Shown here piece by piece: positions 1 to 7,092 of a stretch of 10,953 bases of DNA; positions within the stretch are counted from its first letter, which is position 1, and each line of letters starts with the position of its first letter. Source of the DNA: an uncultured Actinomycetes bacterium (GTDB lineage: Bacteria; Actinomycetota; Actinomycetes; S36-B12); NCBI GenBank assembly GCA_903848435.1, contig CAINGG010000162.1:1-10953 (forward strand). The letters are read 5' to 3'. Below the pieces are notes generated by a model. That model did no database searches and was not told the origin of the DNA. It saw only the letters and a program-made list of their open reading frames with translations. Position numbers and translations under genes: made by a program.

Positions 1-165
1 GACTTTCAGGCCGAGGCGACTCGATAGGACGGAGGTGCCCGCGCGGTCATGCTGGGTGAACACCATGCCAGCGCGTCCGCGCGATGCGTGGTTGTGATCG
101 GTCTGCAGCGCGAGGGTCGACTTGCCGCAGTCCATCGTGCCGGAGAAGAAGACCAGCTCAGCCAC
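1..165 (-). CDS. tdk: Thymidine kinase, N-terminal part (runs off the left edge)
   Basis: Thymidine kinase phosphorylates thymidine (and deoxyuridine) to the monophosphate with ATP, a cytoplasmic step of pyrimidine salvage. Only the first 55 codons are present. They begin VAELVFFSGTMDCGKSTLAL; the P-loop is GTMDCGKST at residues 9-17, and it is followed by a conserved H-N-H-A segment and by FTQHDRAG. This matches the type II (bacterial/vaccinia-like) enzyme, usually about 200 residues, so roughly three quarters lie outside the window. The GTG start at 165 fits the family N-terminus and sits 8 nt after a strong Shine-Dalgarno. Only 1 nt separates it from the stop of the upstream phosphodiesterase-like gene, so it is the distal member of a three-gene operon. 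The identification is secure; the truncation is due to the window edge. Confidence 0.93.
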   Translation of the reverse strand, partial: MAELVFFSGTMDCGKSTLALQTDHNHASRGRAGMVFTQHDRAGTSVLSSRLGLKV

Positions 166-166
166 G

Positions 167-1309
167 TCAGTTGCCCCCCTCCAGGACCAGCAGCGGAATC
201 TGCATCTCATCAGGCGTCACGGAACCATGCTGCCCGCGCAGGGAGGACACGATGCCATCAACCTGGTCGCTGCACAGGGCGTGGCGGCCACGGGCCACCG
301 CGAGCACGTCGCCGAGTCGCTCGGCATAGTCGGCCTCGACATCGCCCACCAGGCCCATGTCGACCACCGCTTCCCGGCCGAGCACCCAGGCTCGTTCGCC
401 CAGCGTCTCGGCCCACGTGGCCGCCACCTCGCCGGCCGCCCCGGGCCGGGCGTAGACGTGCCGCATGCGCGGCTCGCCCGCGACGCGGCGTACCCCTTCG
501 CGAAGCGGCCGCAGCGCGTCGATGTCGACGCGATCGGAGTCGGCGCAGTCGACCATGCCGTGATCTGCGGTGACGATGAGGACGGCCTCGGGAGGCATGG
601 CGCGCCGCATGCCTGCGACGAGAGCGTCTACGTGGCGCAGCTCCTCCCGCCACGCATCCGAATCGACGCCGTGGATGTGACCGGTCTTGTCGAGGTCGCC
701 CCAGTAGGCGTAGGTCAAGGACGAGGCCCCCGACGGCCGGGCCAGGGCCGCAATGCGCTCCCCGACCGAATCGGCACCGTGATAGTCGCCGCCGCGCAGC
801 ACTGCGCGCGTCAGGCCCGAGTGCGCGAATGCGCGCGGGCCCACCGACGCGACATCGACGCCGGCAGCGGCCGACCGCTCCAGCACGGTGGCGTCCGGCT
901 GAACGGCCAGGGGGTGCGGATCGTCACCCCAGCCGAGCGGATGCAGCAGCGATCCGGTCTCGGGGAGCAGGAACGACGCCCCCACCATGCCGTGCATGCC
1001 GGGCGGGCGCCCCGTGCCGAGGCTGCCCAGGCCGACGGGCGTAGTCGACGGGAAGCACGCCGACAGTGCCCTGCCAGAAGCGCCGGCCAACGTCGGGGCG
1101 AGTGTGGCGTGGGCGGCGAGCTGGCGCGCCCCGAGGCCATCGACAAGGAGCACCACAAGGTGCCGGGCCTCGCCCACGGTGTCGCGCAGACCGAGTGAGT
1201 CGGAAAAGCCCGGCACGCCGAGCACGGAGGCGGCGGACGGCAACACCTCGGCCAAGGTCGCGTGGCCATAGGGAGGCGGGGCGGGAAGCTCCTCGGCCGC
1301 CGGCGTCAA
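167..1309 (-). CDS. Alkaline phosphatase superfamily / type I phosphodiesterase-nucleotide pyrophosphatase family protein
   Basis: A 380-residue enzyme of the two-metal phosphodiesterase/nucleotide pyrophosphatase branch of the alkaline phosphatase superfamily, which hydrolyses phosphate mono- or diesters. From the chosen start, the first metal Asp is in LLVDGLG (D57). The nucleophilic threonine is in FPSTTPVGLGSLGTG (T89 or T90). A metal pair is in DLDKTGH (D207, H211), a second in TADHGM (D249, H250), and a last His is in RGQHGS (H361), so the complete ligand set is present. I see no signal peptide or membrane segment, so it is probably cytoplasmic. The start is uncertain: an open frame extends to 1459, but the sequence beyond 1309 overlaps the DUF5998 gene and is low-complexity. 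The TTG at 1309, 4 nt after that gene's stop, is the natural choice although it lacks a clear Shine-Dalgarno. The substrate cannot be inferred; the place between DUF5998 and tdk suggests, weakly, nucleotide metabolism. Confidence 0.85.
   Translation of the reverse strand: MTPAAEELPAPPPYGHATLAEVLPSAASVLGVPGFSDSLGLRDTVGEARHLVVLLVDGLGARQLAAHATLAPTLAGASGRALSACFPSTTPVGLGSLGTGRPPGMHGMVGASFLLPETGSLLHPLGWGDDPHPLAVQPDATVLERSAAAGVDVASVGPRAFAHSGLTRAVLRGGDYHGADSVGERIAALARPSGASSLTYAYWGDLDKTGHIHGVDSDAWREELRHVDALVAGMRRAMPPEAVLIVTADHGMVDCADSDRVDIDALRPLREGVRRVAGEPRMRHVYARPGAAGEVAATWAETLGERAWVLGREAVVDMGLVGDVEADYAERLGDVLAVARGRHALCSDQVDGIVSSLRGQHGSVTPDEMQIPLLVLEGGN
174..182 (-). promoter_or_regulatory. Strong Shine-Dalgarno of tdk inside the upstream gene
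   Basis: On the minus strand the sequence reads GGAGGGGGG, ending 8 nt before the GTG at 165. It lies inside the last codons of the upstream phosphodiesterase-like gene and supports the GTG start of tdk and translational coupling. Confidence 0.75.
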
Positions 1310-1313
1310 GGGA

Positions 1314-1901
1314 TCAGCGCAGCCGCGCGGCCGTCGCCTCTGACAGCGCGGCGGCGAAGTTGAGGGCCTGGGCGACGACGTCGGCACCGTCAGCGGCCTC
1401 GGACACGCGCAGCGACAGGTCGTCGTTGCTGGCCGTGCCGGTGTAGCCGTGGTCGGCATCGCACTCGGGATCGGAGCATCCGGCCGGCTCGAGGTCGATG
1501 CGGCTCACCGCTCCCCAGCCGATCGTGAGGACGACCTCGCGCATCGGACCGCCCGCAGAGTGCCGCGCGGGGTTGGCCACGACGCGGGTCACGACGACGG
1601 AGTCGACGCGCTCGAGTCGCACCGCCTCGGTCGATGCGGAGGCGTAGGGGTCGGCACTGGTGTCGTCCGGTCCGCTCTCGTCGGTGTGCCCGACGATCAG
1701 CCGGGTGGGCGTCAGGACAAGGACCGTGACGTGGCGGCGCAACTCATCACGATCGAAGGTCGCCTCGTGATGCACGACGTAGGACACCAGGGGTTCGCCG
1801 GCGAGGGCCGTCTCGAGTGCGTCAGCCACCAGCGTCGGGTAGTAGCCACTGCGCTCAATGTCGGTGCGCAGGCGCCGATGCAGCGTCGAGGCGTCCGTCA
1901 T
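1314..1901 (-). CDS. DUF5998 family protein of unknown function
   Basis: A 195-residue soluble protein that I recognise as the actinobacterial DUF5998 family; no function is established. It starts MTDASTLHRRLRTDIERSGY. The body alternates beta-rich segments (VTVLVLTPTRLIVGHTDE, residues 58-75; REVVLTIGWG, 121-130). A small cysteine/histidine cluster, CSDPECDADHGYTG (C142, C147, H151), could bind a metal, but this is inference. An alanine-rich helix closes the protein. The ATG at 1901 has a good Shine-Dalgarno (GGGAGGA, 8 nt upstream). The longer open frame continuing to 2777 lies antisense to psuG and is not credible. It is the first gene of the operon with the phosphodiesterase-like gene and tdk, and is transcribed divergently from psuG. 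Confidence 0.85.
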   Translation of the reverse strand: MTDASTLHRRLRTDIERSGYYPTLVADALETALAGEPLVSYVVHHEATFDRDELRRHVTVLVLTPTRLIVGHTDESGPDDTSADPYASASTEAVRLERVDSVVVTRVVANPARHSAGGPMREVVLTIGWGAVSRIDLEPAGCSDPECDADHGYTGTASNDDLSLRVSEAADGADVVAQALNFAAALSEATAARLR

Positions 1902-1961
1902 GGCCCGAATCCTCCCACCCGGGTCCGACCTCGACCCGTGCCGGGGCACTACCGTGACGTC
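1902..1961. promoter_or_regulatory. Divergent intergenic region between the DUF5998 operon and psuG, with a likely leaderless psuG promoter
   Basis: Sixty base pairs separate two divergent start codons, so promoters for both operons must lie here or extend into the genes. On the plus strand TACCGT at 1950-1955 matches the actinobacterial -10 pattern TANNNT and ends 6 nt before the psuG GTG at 1962. Transcription would therefore start at or next to the start codon. There is no Shine-Dalgarno before psuG, as expected for a leaderless message. I see no convincing -35. On the minus strand a GGGAGGA Shine-Dalgarno (plus-strand 1910-1916) precedes the DUF5998 ATG; no clear -10 could be assigned. 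Confidence 0.45.
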
Positions 1962-2876
1962 GTGACGTCTTCTCCCCTCGTCGTGCTCCCTGAGGTGGCC
2001 GCCGCGCTGGCTGACGATCGTCCGGTCGTGGCACTGGAATCCACCATCGTCAGCCACGGCCTGCCGCGTCCGGAGAACCTCCGCGTGGCCCGGGCCGTCG
2101 AGCAGGCCGTTCGAGCCCACGGCGCGGTGCCAGCCACCATCGCCGTGCTGGGCGGTGCGGTCCGCGTGGGCTTGGATGACGCAACCTTGGAGGAGATCGC
2201 GGCCCGCGACGACGTGGTCAAGGTGAGCCTGCGCGATCTGGGCACCGTCGTCGCCCGGGGTCTTCCCGGCGCCACCACGGTGGCCGCCACCAGCCATGCT
2301 GCCAGCCGTGTGGGCATCCGGGTCTTCGCCACGGGTGGTCTCGGCGGGGTGCACCGGGAGGCCCGCGACAGCTGGGACGAGTCTGCCGACCTTGCCGCGT
2401 TGGCCCAGGAGCCCATCGTCGTCGTCTGCTCGGGCGTGAAGTCGATCCTCGACGTACCCGCGACACTCGAACGCCTCGAGACGTTGAACGTCACCGTGCT
2501 CGGCTACGGCACCGATCGGTTCCCGGGTTTCTACCTGTCCGATTCGGGCGCGGCCGTCGACTGGCGCGTGGACTCCCCCGACGAAGTGGCGAGCATCGTT
2601 CGCGCGCGCGACGCCCTGGGCACGCCGGGCGGTGTGGTTGTCGCCCATCCGATTCCGGTCGACGGGCAAATGGATCCCGACCTCCACGACCGCGTGCTCG
2701 AGGAAGGCCTGCGCCTGGCGCATCAGAAGGGCGTTCAGGGCAAGGCCGTCACGCCCTTCCTGCTCGACCATTTCCACCGCTCGACGGGTGGCCGCAGCCT
2801 GGAGGTCAACACGGCCATCATCCTGGGCAATGCTGCCTTGGCGGCGGACATCGCCGTGGCACTGAGCGCCGCGTGA
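1962..2876 (+). CDS. psuG: Pseudouridine-5'-phosphate glycosidase
   Basis: PsuG cleaves the C-C glycosidic bond of pseudouridine 5'-phosphate to give uracil and ribose 5-phosphate, the second step of pseudouridine breakdown. The 304-residue product aligns along its whole length with E. coli PsuG. The catalytic glutamate is in ALESTIVSHG (E26, E. coli E31). The lysine of KVSLRDL is K87 (E. coli K93), and the lysine of CSGVKSILD is K160 (E. coli K166). The metal aspartate is in DESADL (D143, E. coli D149). FATGGLGGVHR and TPFLL are also conserved. The GTG at 1962 gives the expected short N-terminus; the open frame extends upstream to 1449, but only antisense to DUF5998. The stop overlaps the psuK start by 4 nt (GTGA), indicating coupled translation. 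Family assignment is very secure. Confidence 0.95.
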   Translation: MTSSPLVVLPEVAAALADDRPVVALESTIVSHGLPRPENLRVARAVEQAVRAHGAVPATIAVLGGAVRVGLDDATLEEIAARDDVVKVSLRDLGTVVARGLPGATTVAATSHAASRVGIRVFATGGLGGVHREARDSWDESADLAALAQEPIVVVCSGVKSILDVPATLERLETLNVTVLGYGTDRFPGFYLSDSGAAVDWRVDSPDEVASIVRARDALGTPGGVVVAHPIPVDGQMDPDLHDRVLEEGLRLAHQKGVQGKAVTPFLLDHFHRSTGGRSLEVNTAIILGNAALAADIAVALSAA

Positions 2877-3763
2877 GCGCTCCGATCCTGGTTCTCGGCG
2901 ACGTCATGACCGACGTCGTCGCCCTGGCGGAGGCCACGCCCGTACGCGGAAGTGACGTCGCCGCGCACGTCAGCACGCGAGGCGGCGGCAGCGCGGCCAA
3001 CCTCGCAGCGTGGCTGGCCGTTTCGGGGCGACCCGTCACGATGATCGCCCGCGTGGGCGCGGATGCCTGGGGCGATGCCGCGATCGACGATCTTCGCAGC
3101 GCCGGAGTGACGACCCGGATCGCGCGCGACCCCGAAGGATCCACCGGCACGTGCATCGTGCTCGTCGAACCCGACGGTGAGCGCACGATGCTCCCCGACC
3201 CGGGAGCCAACAACAGGCTGGTCCCCGCTGACGTTCCGCTGGACCTGTTTGCCCGGGGTGCTCACCTTCACGTGTCGGGCTACTCGCTGCTGCGCGACGG
3301 CTCGCGCCCGGCCGCGCTCCTGGCCCTGGCCACGGCCCGCGAGGCCGGCATGACGGTCAGCGTCGACATGTCATCGGCCGCCCCACTGGCCCTGGTCGGC
3401 GCAGACCGCTTCCTGGCCTGGGCGGGCCCCGCGGACGTCGGCTTCGCCAATCACGACGAGGCAACGGCGCTGACCGGTCAGGCCGACGCGACCTTGGCCG
3501 CACGAGCCCTGGCGGCACGCTTCGCGCTTGCCGTGGTCAAGGTGGGCGAGCAAGGCGCCGTGGCCGCGGACGAGACCGGCGGCACCTGGTCTGCACCGGC
3601 GGCCGGCACGACCGGTGAGTCCATCGACACCACCGGGGCCGGGGATGCGTTCGCGGCAGGCTTCCTGGCCGCCTGGACTCGCGGCGCCCCGCCCGGTGAG
3701 GCGCTGGAGCAGGGCGCGACGCTCGCGGGCCGCGCCGTTGCCACGGTCGGGGGCCGTCCCTAG
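2873..3763 (+). CDS. psuK: PfkB-family carbohydrate kinase, probable pseudouridine kinase
   Basis: A 296-residue PfkB/ribokinase-family kinase. Next to psuG its likely job is ATP-dependent phosphorylation of pseudouridine to pseudouridine 5'-phosphate, the first step of the pathway. Family marks are the N-terminal ILVLGDVMTD, the glycine-rich GGGSAANLA (substrate-lid signature 1, near residue 38), RVGADAWGD, and the second signature DTTGAGDAFAAGF, with the catalytic base at D258 and the anion hole in the preceding GAG. The GTG start at 2873 overlaps the psuG stop (GTGA), so the two are translationally coupled. The length is close to E. coli PsuK. PfkB members are hard to tell apart by sequence, so ribokinase or another nucleoside kinase would be the alternatives. 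The psuG coupling makes pseudouridine the best substrate guess. No pseudouridine transporter is visible in the window. Confidence 0.85.
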   Translation: MSAPILVLGDVMTDVVALAEATPVRGSDVAAHVSTRGGGSAANLAAWLAVSGRPVTMIARVGADAWGDAAIDDLRSAGVTTRIARDPEGSTGTCIVLVEPDGERTMLPDPGANNRLVPADVPLDLFARGAHLHVSGYSLLRDGSRPAALLALATAREAGMTVSVDMSSAAPLALVGADRFLAWAGPADVGFANHDEATALTGQADATLAARALAARFALAVVKVGEQGAVAADETGGTWSAPAAGTTGESIDTTGAGDAFAAGFLAAWTRGAPPGEALEQGATLAGRAVATVGGRP

Positions 3764-3805
3764 GGCACGATCGACCCAGCATCCGCGCACCATCCAGGGA
3801 GACAC
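3764..3805 (+). promoter_or_regulatory. psuK-parC intergenic gap with parC ribosome binding site
   Basis: A 42-nt gap contains AGGGAG at 3796-3801, 4 nt before the parC ATG, which decides that start. I see neither a hairpin terminator nor a convincing promoter, so read-through from psuGK into parC is possible. Confidence 0.5.
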
Positions 3806-6259
3806 ATGCCACGTCGCACGCCCTCGTCGCCACCCGGTCGGGGCACCCCAGCGGGGCCCGAGCGCGTGATCGACATGGACGTCGACGACGAGATGCGCAC
3901 GTCGTTCCTCGAATACGCCTACTCCGTCATCTACTCCCGTGCCCTGCCCGACGCCCGCGACGGCCTCAAGCCCGTGCAGCGGCGCATCCTCTACCAGATG
4001 GGCGAGATGGGACTTCGGCCCGATCGGGGGCACGTCAAGAGTGCGCGCGTCGTCGGCGAGGTCATGGGCCGACTGCATCCCCACGGAGACTCGGCGATCT
4101 ATGACGCTCTCGTCCGCATGGCCCAGTCCTTCACGCTCCGCCTGCCGCTCGTCGACGGTCACGGCAACTTCGGCTCGCTCGACGACGGCCCCGCGGCCAT
4201 GCGCTACACCGAGTGCCGCCTGGCACCCGCCGCCGTGGCCATGACCGCGGGGATCGACGAGGACGTCATCGACCTCGTGTCCAACTACGACGGCCGCGAG
4301 ATGGAGCCCGTCGTCCTGCCGGCAGCCTTCCCGGCCCTCTTGGTCAACGGTGCCGCAGGCATTGCCGTTGGCATGGCGACCGCGATGGCACCGCACAATC
4401 TGGGCGAGGTCACCGCCGCTGCGCGCCACCTCGTACTCAACCCGGATGCCAGCGCCGCCGAGCTGATGCGCTTCGTCCCCGGCCCGGATCTGCCCGGCGG
4501 CGGGACGATCATCGGACTTGACGGCGTCCGCGAGGCCTACCAGTCCGGTCGCGGGTCGTTCCGCATGCGGGCCACGACGCGCATCGAGCAGGTCACGCCC
4601 CGACGCCGCGGCATCGTGGTCACCGAACTTCCCTTTGGCGTCGGCCCCGAACGCGTCATCGAACGCATCAAGGAGCTCGTGTCGAGCAAGAAGGTGCAGG
4701 GCATCTCCGACATCGTCGACCTGACGGACGGCCAGCACGGGCTGCGCCTGGTCATCGAGGTGGCCCCGTCGGTGAACCCCGAGGCGCTGCTGGCCCAACT
4801 CCTGCGACTGACGCCCCTGGAGGAGGCCTTCAACATCAACGCCGTAGCGCTGGTCGATGGCGAGCCGCGCACGCTCGGCCTGCGCGAGCTGCTCTCCGTC
4901 TTCGTCGATCACCGCCTTGACGTCACCCGCCGACGCAGCGACTACCGGCGCCGGCGTGCGCGCGAACGCCTGCACCTGGTCGAAGGACTGCTCGTCGCCA
5001 TCCTCGACATCGACGAGGTGATCGAGGTCATCCGCTCCAGCGACGACGCCGCACAGGCCCGCGAGCGGCTCATCAGCGTCTTCGACCTCTCGCAGGAGCA
5101 GGCCACCTACATCCTCGACATGCCGCTGCGGCGCCTGACGAAGTTCTCGCGCATCGAGCTCGAGACCGAGCGCGACGAGCTCGCCTCAGCCATCGACGAG
5201 CTCACCGCGATCCTCGACGACCAGGACCGCCTCCGACAGGTCGTCGCCGACGAGCTGCTGGCCGTCGCCGAGCAGCACGCCACCCCACGGCGCACCGTGC
5301 TGCTCGAGGACACGGGCACGCAGGCGCTGGCCGACGTACCCCTCGAGGTCGCCGACGGCCCGTGCCGGGTGCTGCTCTCCGGCACCGGGCTCCTGGCGCG
5401 CACGACAGGATCCGACGTGGGAGAGGGCGGGTCGCGCACCGCGCACGACGTCATCGTCTCGAGCACCACCACGTCGACTCGCGGGTCCCTCGCGCTGCTG
5501 ACCAGCCGCGGGCGTGCGCTGCGCCTTCCGGTCGTCGAGCTCCCGGCCCTGCCCGCGTCCGCCCAGGCCCCCGCCCTGGCCGGCGGGGCACCGCTCGGCG
5601 CGCTGGTCGACCTGCCGTCCGGCGAGCGCGTGCTCGGGATCCTCGACCTCACCGATCCGCCGGCCATCTTGCTGCTCGGCACTCGACAGGGCGTGGTCAA
5701 GCGCACGGCCCTGGAGCCGCCCAGCGCCAAGGACTCCTGGGAGGTCATCGCCCTCGCCGACGGCGACGAGGTCGTGGGCGCGTGCGAGGCGACCGACGCC
5801 GACGAGGTCGTCATGGTGGCCTCCGATGCGCAACTCCTACGCTTCGCCGCATCCGCCGTGCGCGTGCAGGGCCGTGGCGCCGCCGGCATGGCGGGCATGC
5901 GCCTATCCAAGGGCGCCTCGGTCGTGTTCTGCGGCGCCGTCCCCGCCGATGCGCTCGACGGCGAAGTGGTGACGATCGCCGGCTCGCTGTCGGCGCTGCC
6001 CGGCACCGCAGCGGGCTCGGTCAAGGTCAGCCTGCTGTCGGAGTTCCCCGCCAAGGGCCGCGGCACCGCGGGCGTGCGGTGCCAGCGTCTCCTCAAGGGC
6101 GAGGACGCCATCGTCGCGGCCTGGGCCGGGGTCGGGCCCGCGCGCGCCGCAAGCCCGTCGGGGCTGCCCGTGGACCTGCCCGAGGGCCACGGCAAGCGCG
6201 ACGCCTCGGGCACGGCCCTGGCCTCCCCCGTCGGGTCGGTCGCCGGGCCCGTCCGATGA
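3806..6259 (+). CDS. parC: DNA topoisomerase IV subunit A
   Basis: This is the DNA-breakage and rejoining subunit of a type IIA topoisomerase, which with the ParE ATPase decatenates and relaxes chromosomes. The 817-residue product has the winged-helix/tower region from about residue 25. A quinolone-determining region reads HPHGDSAIYDALVRMAQ, with Ser96 and Asp100 in their usual susceptible form. The catalytic tyrosine is in AAMRYTECRL (Y134, with R133). Coiled-coil and C-gate follow to about residue 490 (DMPLRRLTKFSRIELE), then a C-terminal beta-pinwheel. The gyrase-specific GyrA box (QRRGGKG) is degenerate, QGRGAAG at 688-694, and a KGRGTAGVRCQRLLKGED segment occurs near the end, as in Streptomyces ParC. 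This argues for topoisomerase IV over gyrase. The ATG at 3806 has an AGGGAG ribosome site. parE is not in the window. The stop overlaps the next gene's ATG. Confidence 0.93.
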   Translation: MPRRTPSSPPGRGTPAGPERVIDMDVDDEMRTSFLEYAYSVIYSRALPDARDGLKPVQRRILYQMGEMGLRPDRGHVKSARVVGEVMGRLHPHGDSAIYDALVRMAQSFTLRLPLVDGHGNFGSLDDGPAAMRYTECRLAPAAVAMTAGIDEDVIDLVSNYDGREMEPVVLPAAFPALLVNGAAGIAVGMATAMAPHNLGEVTAAARHLVLNPDASAAELMRFVPGPDLPGGGTIIGLDGVREAYQSGRGSFRMRATTRIEQVTPRRRGIVVTELPFGVGPERVIERIKELVSSKKVQGISDIVDLTDGQHGLRLVIEVAPSVNPEALLAQLLRLTPLEEAFNINAVALVDGEPRTLGLRELLSVFVDHRLDVTRRRSDYRRRRARERLHLVEGLLVAILDIDEVIEVIRSSDDAAQARERLISVFDLSQEQATYILDMPLRRLTKFSRIELETERDELASAIDELTAILDDQDRLRQVVADELLAVAEQHATPRRTVLLEDTGTQALADVPLEVADGPCRVLLSGTGLLARTTGSDVGEGGSRTAHDVIVSSTTTSTRGSLALLTSRGRALRLPVVELPALPASAQAPALAGGAPLGALVDLPSGERVLGILDLTDPPAILLLGTRQGVVKRTALEPPSAKDSWEVIALADGDEVVGACEATDADEVVMVASDAQLLRFAASAVRVQGRGAAGMAGMRLSKGASVVFCGAVPADALDGEVVTIAGSLSALPGTAAGSVKVSLLSEFPAKGRGTAGVRCQRLLKGEDAIVAAWAGVGPARAASPSGLPVDLPEGHGKRDASGTALASPVGSVAGPVR

Positions 6260-7092
6260 GCGATCCCTGCTCCGTGGCGGCCGCGGCCGAGCCCCTCGCC
6301 GGAACGGCGCCGCACACCCGCGGCTGGTTGGTCCTGGAACATCCCGGGCCATATGCGCGCAACGCGACCGATGCGCTGGGCGACCTTGCCGAACCGCTGC
6401 GGCGGGCCTGCAAGGACGCCGGTGTCACCGTGCTGCTGGCGCGCCGGGAGCGGGCACCCGGGCGTCGTGCCTGGCTCGCGCGCGCGGGTGGACTCATCGA
6501 ATGGGCCGACGTCGACCCGGCGGCTTTCCTGGACGTCGATGTGGCGGCCGATGGCAGTCCTCCTGGTGGGATCAGCACCGGCGAGCCCGTGATGTTCGTC
6601 TGCACCAACGGCAAGCGCGATGCCTGCTGCGCCCAGTTCGGGCGGCCCCTCGCGGAGGCGCTCATGCGCGAGGACTCCCGCGTGTGGGAGTGCTCGCACA
6701 TCGGCGGTCACCGCATGGCTCCCACGGCGGTCCTGCTGCCCTTCGGCTCGGTGCACGGCCGCATGACCATCGACAGCGCTCGGGCCGCACTCGCCATGCT
6801 GCGAGACGGCCGCTGCTCAGTCGAGACGCTCCGCGGCCTGAGCCACCTCGCACCAAAGGAGCAGGTCGCCGACATCGCCGTACGCCGCGCGGCTGGCGTG
6901 ACCGAGGCAATCCACCTCGACGTCCGATGCGCCGGCGACGACGCCATGAGCGAGTGCGTCGTGTCACATCCGGATGGACGCTCGTGGCGGGTACTCCTCG
7001 CCCGCCGCAGCGGCGTGGAGCGACCCGAGTCCTGCGGCAAGGACCCGATGCAGGCCGAATGGTGGGCAGCCGAGCAGGTCGAGCCTCGCTAG
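6256..7092 (+). CDS. Sucrase/ferredoxin-like (Suc_Fer-like, Apd1-type) iron-sulfur protein
   Basis: A 278-residue protein of the sucrase/ferredoxin-like family, a thioredoxin-fold [2Fe-2S] group that includes yeast Apd1. In Apd1 relatives two cysteines and two histidines hold the cluster. The matching signature is in the middle: CTNGKRDACC (C116, C124, C125) followed by ECSHIGGHRMAPTAVLLPFG (H148 and H152 as HxxxH). A second redox-like segment near the end, ESCGKDPMQAEWW, is conserved in the family. The name 'sucrase' is historical and implies no sugar activity. The biological role is not established; electron transfer is an inference. The ATG at 6256 overlaps the parC TGA (ATGA), so expression is coupled to parC. 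The 3' end shares a palindromic CTAG with the convergent fprA gene, whose product is a ferredoxin reductase and a possible partner. Confidence 0.88.
   Translation: MSDPCSVAAAAEPLAGTAPHTRGWLVLEHPGPYARNATDALGDLAEPLRRACKDAGVTVLLARRERAPGRRAWLARAGGLIEWADVDPAAFLDVDVAADGSPPGGISTGEPVMFVCTNGKRDACCAQFGRPLAEALMREDSRVWECSHIGGHRMAPTAVLLPFGSVHGRMTIDSARAALAMLRDGRCSVETLRGLSHLAPKEQVADIAVRRAAGVTEAIHLDVRCAGDDAMSECVVSHPDGRSWRVLLARRSGVERPESCGKDPMQAEWWAAEQVEPR

Noticed and set aside
122..1198. Long plus-strand open frame of 358 codons
   Set aside because: It is antisense to the phosphodiesterase-like gene, has no family motifs and shows the arginine/histidine/glycine-rich composition typical of GC-rich antisense frames.
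1310..1459. N-terminal extension of the phosphodiesterase-like gene
   Set aside because: It would overlap DUF5998 in another frame, and the extra 50 residues are Pro/Arg/Thr-rich without homology.
1449..1961. N-terminal extension of psuG
   Set aside because: The frame is open but lies antisense to DUF5998 and has no counterpart in PsuG; the GTG at 1962 gives the family N-terminus.
3371..4975. 534-codon minus-strand open frame
   Set aside because: It spans psuK and parC in antisense, crossing two real genes and showing no recognisable domain.
3806..6259. Gyrase subunit A as the identity of the topoisomerase gene
   Set aside because: The GyrA box is degenerate and the C-terminal domain resembles actinobacterial ParC, so topoisomerase IV is preferred.
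5107..6756. 549-codon minus-strand open frame rich in Ser/Arg/Pro
   Set aside because: It is antisense to parC and the Suc_Fer-like gene, low in complexity and without motifs.
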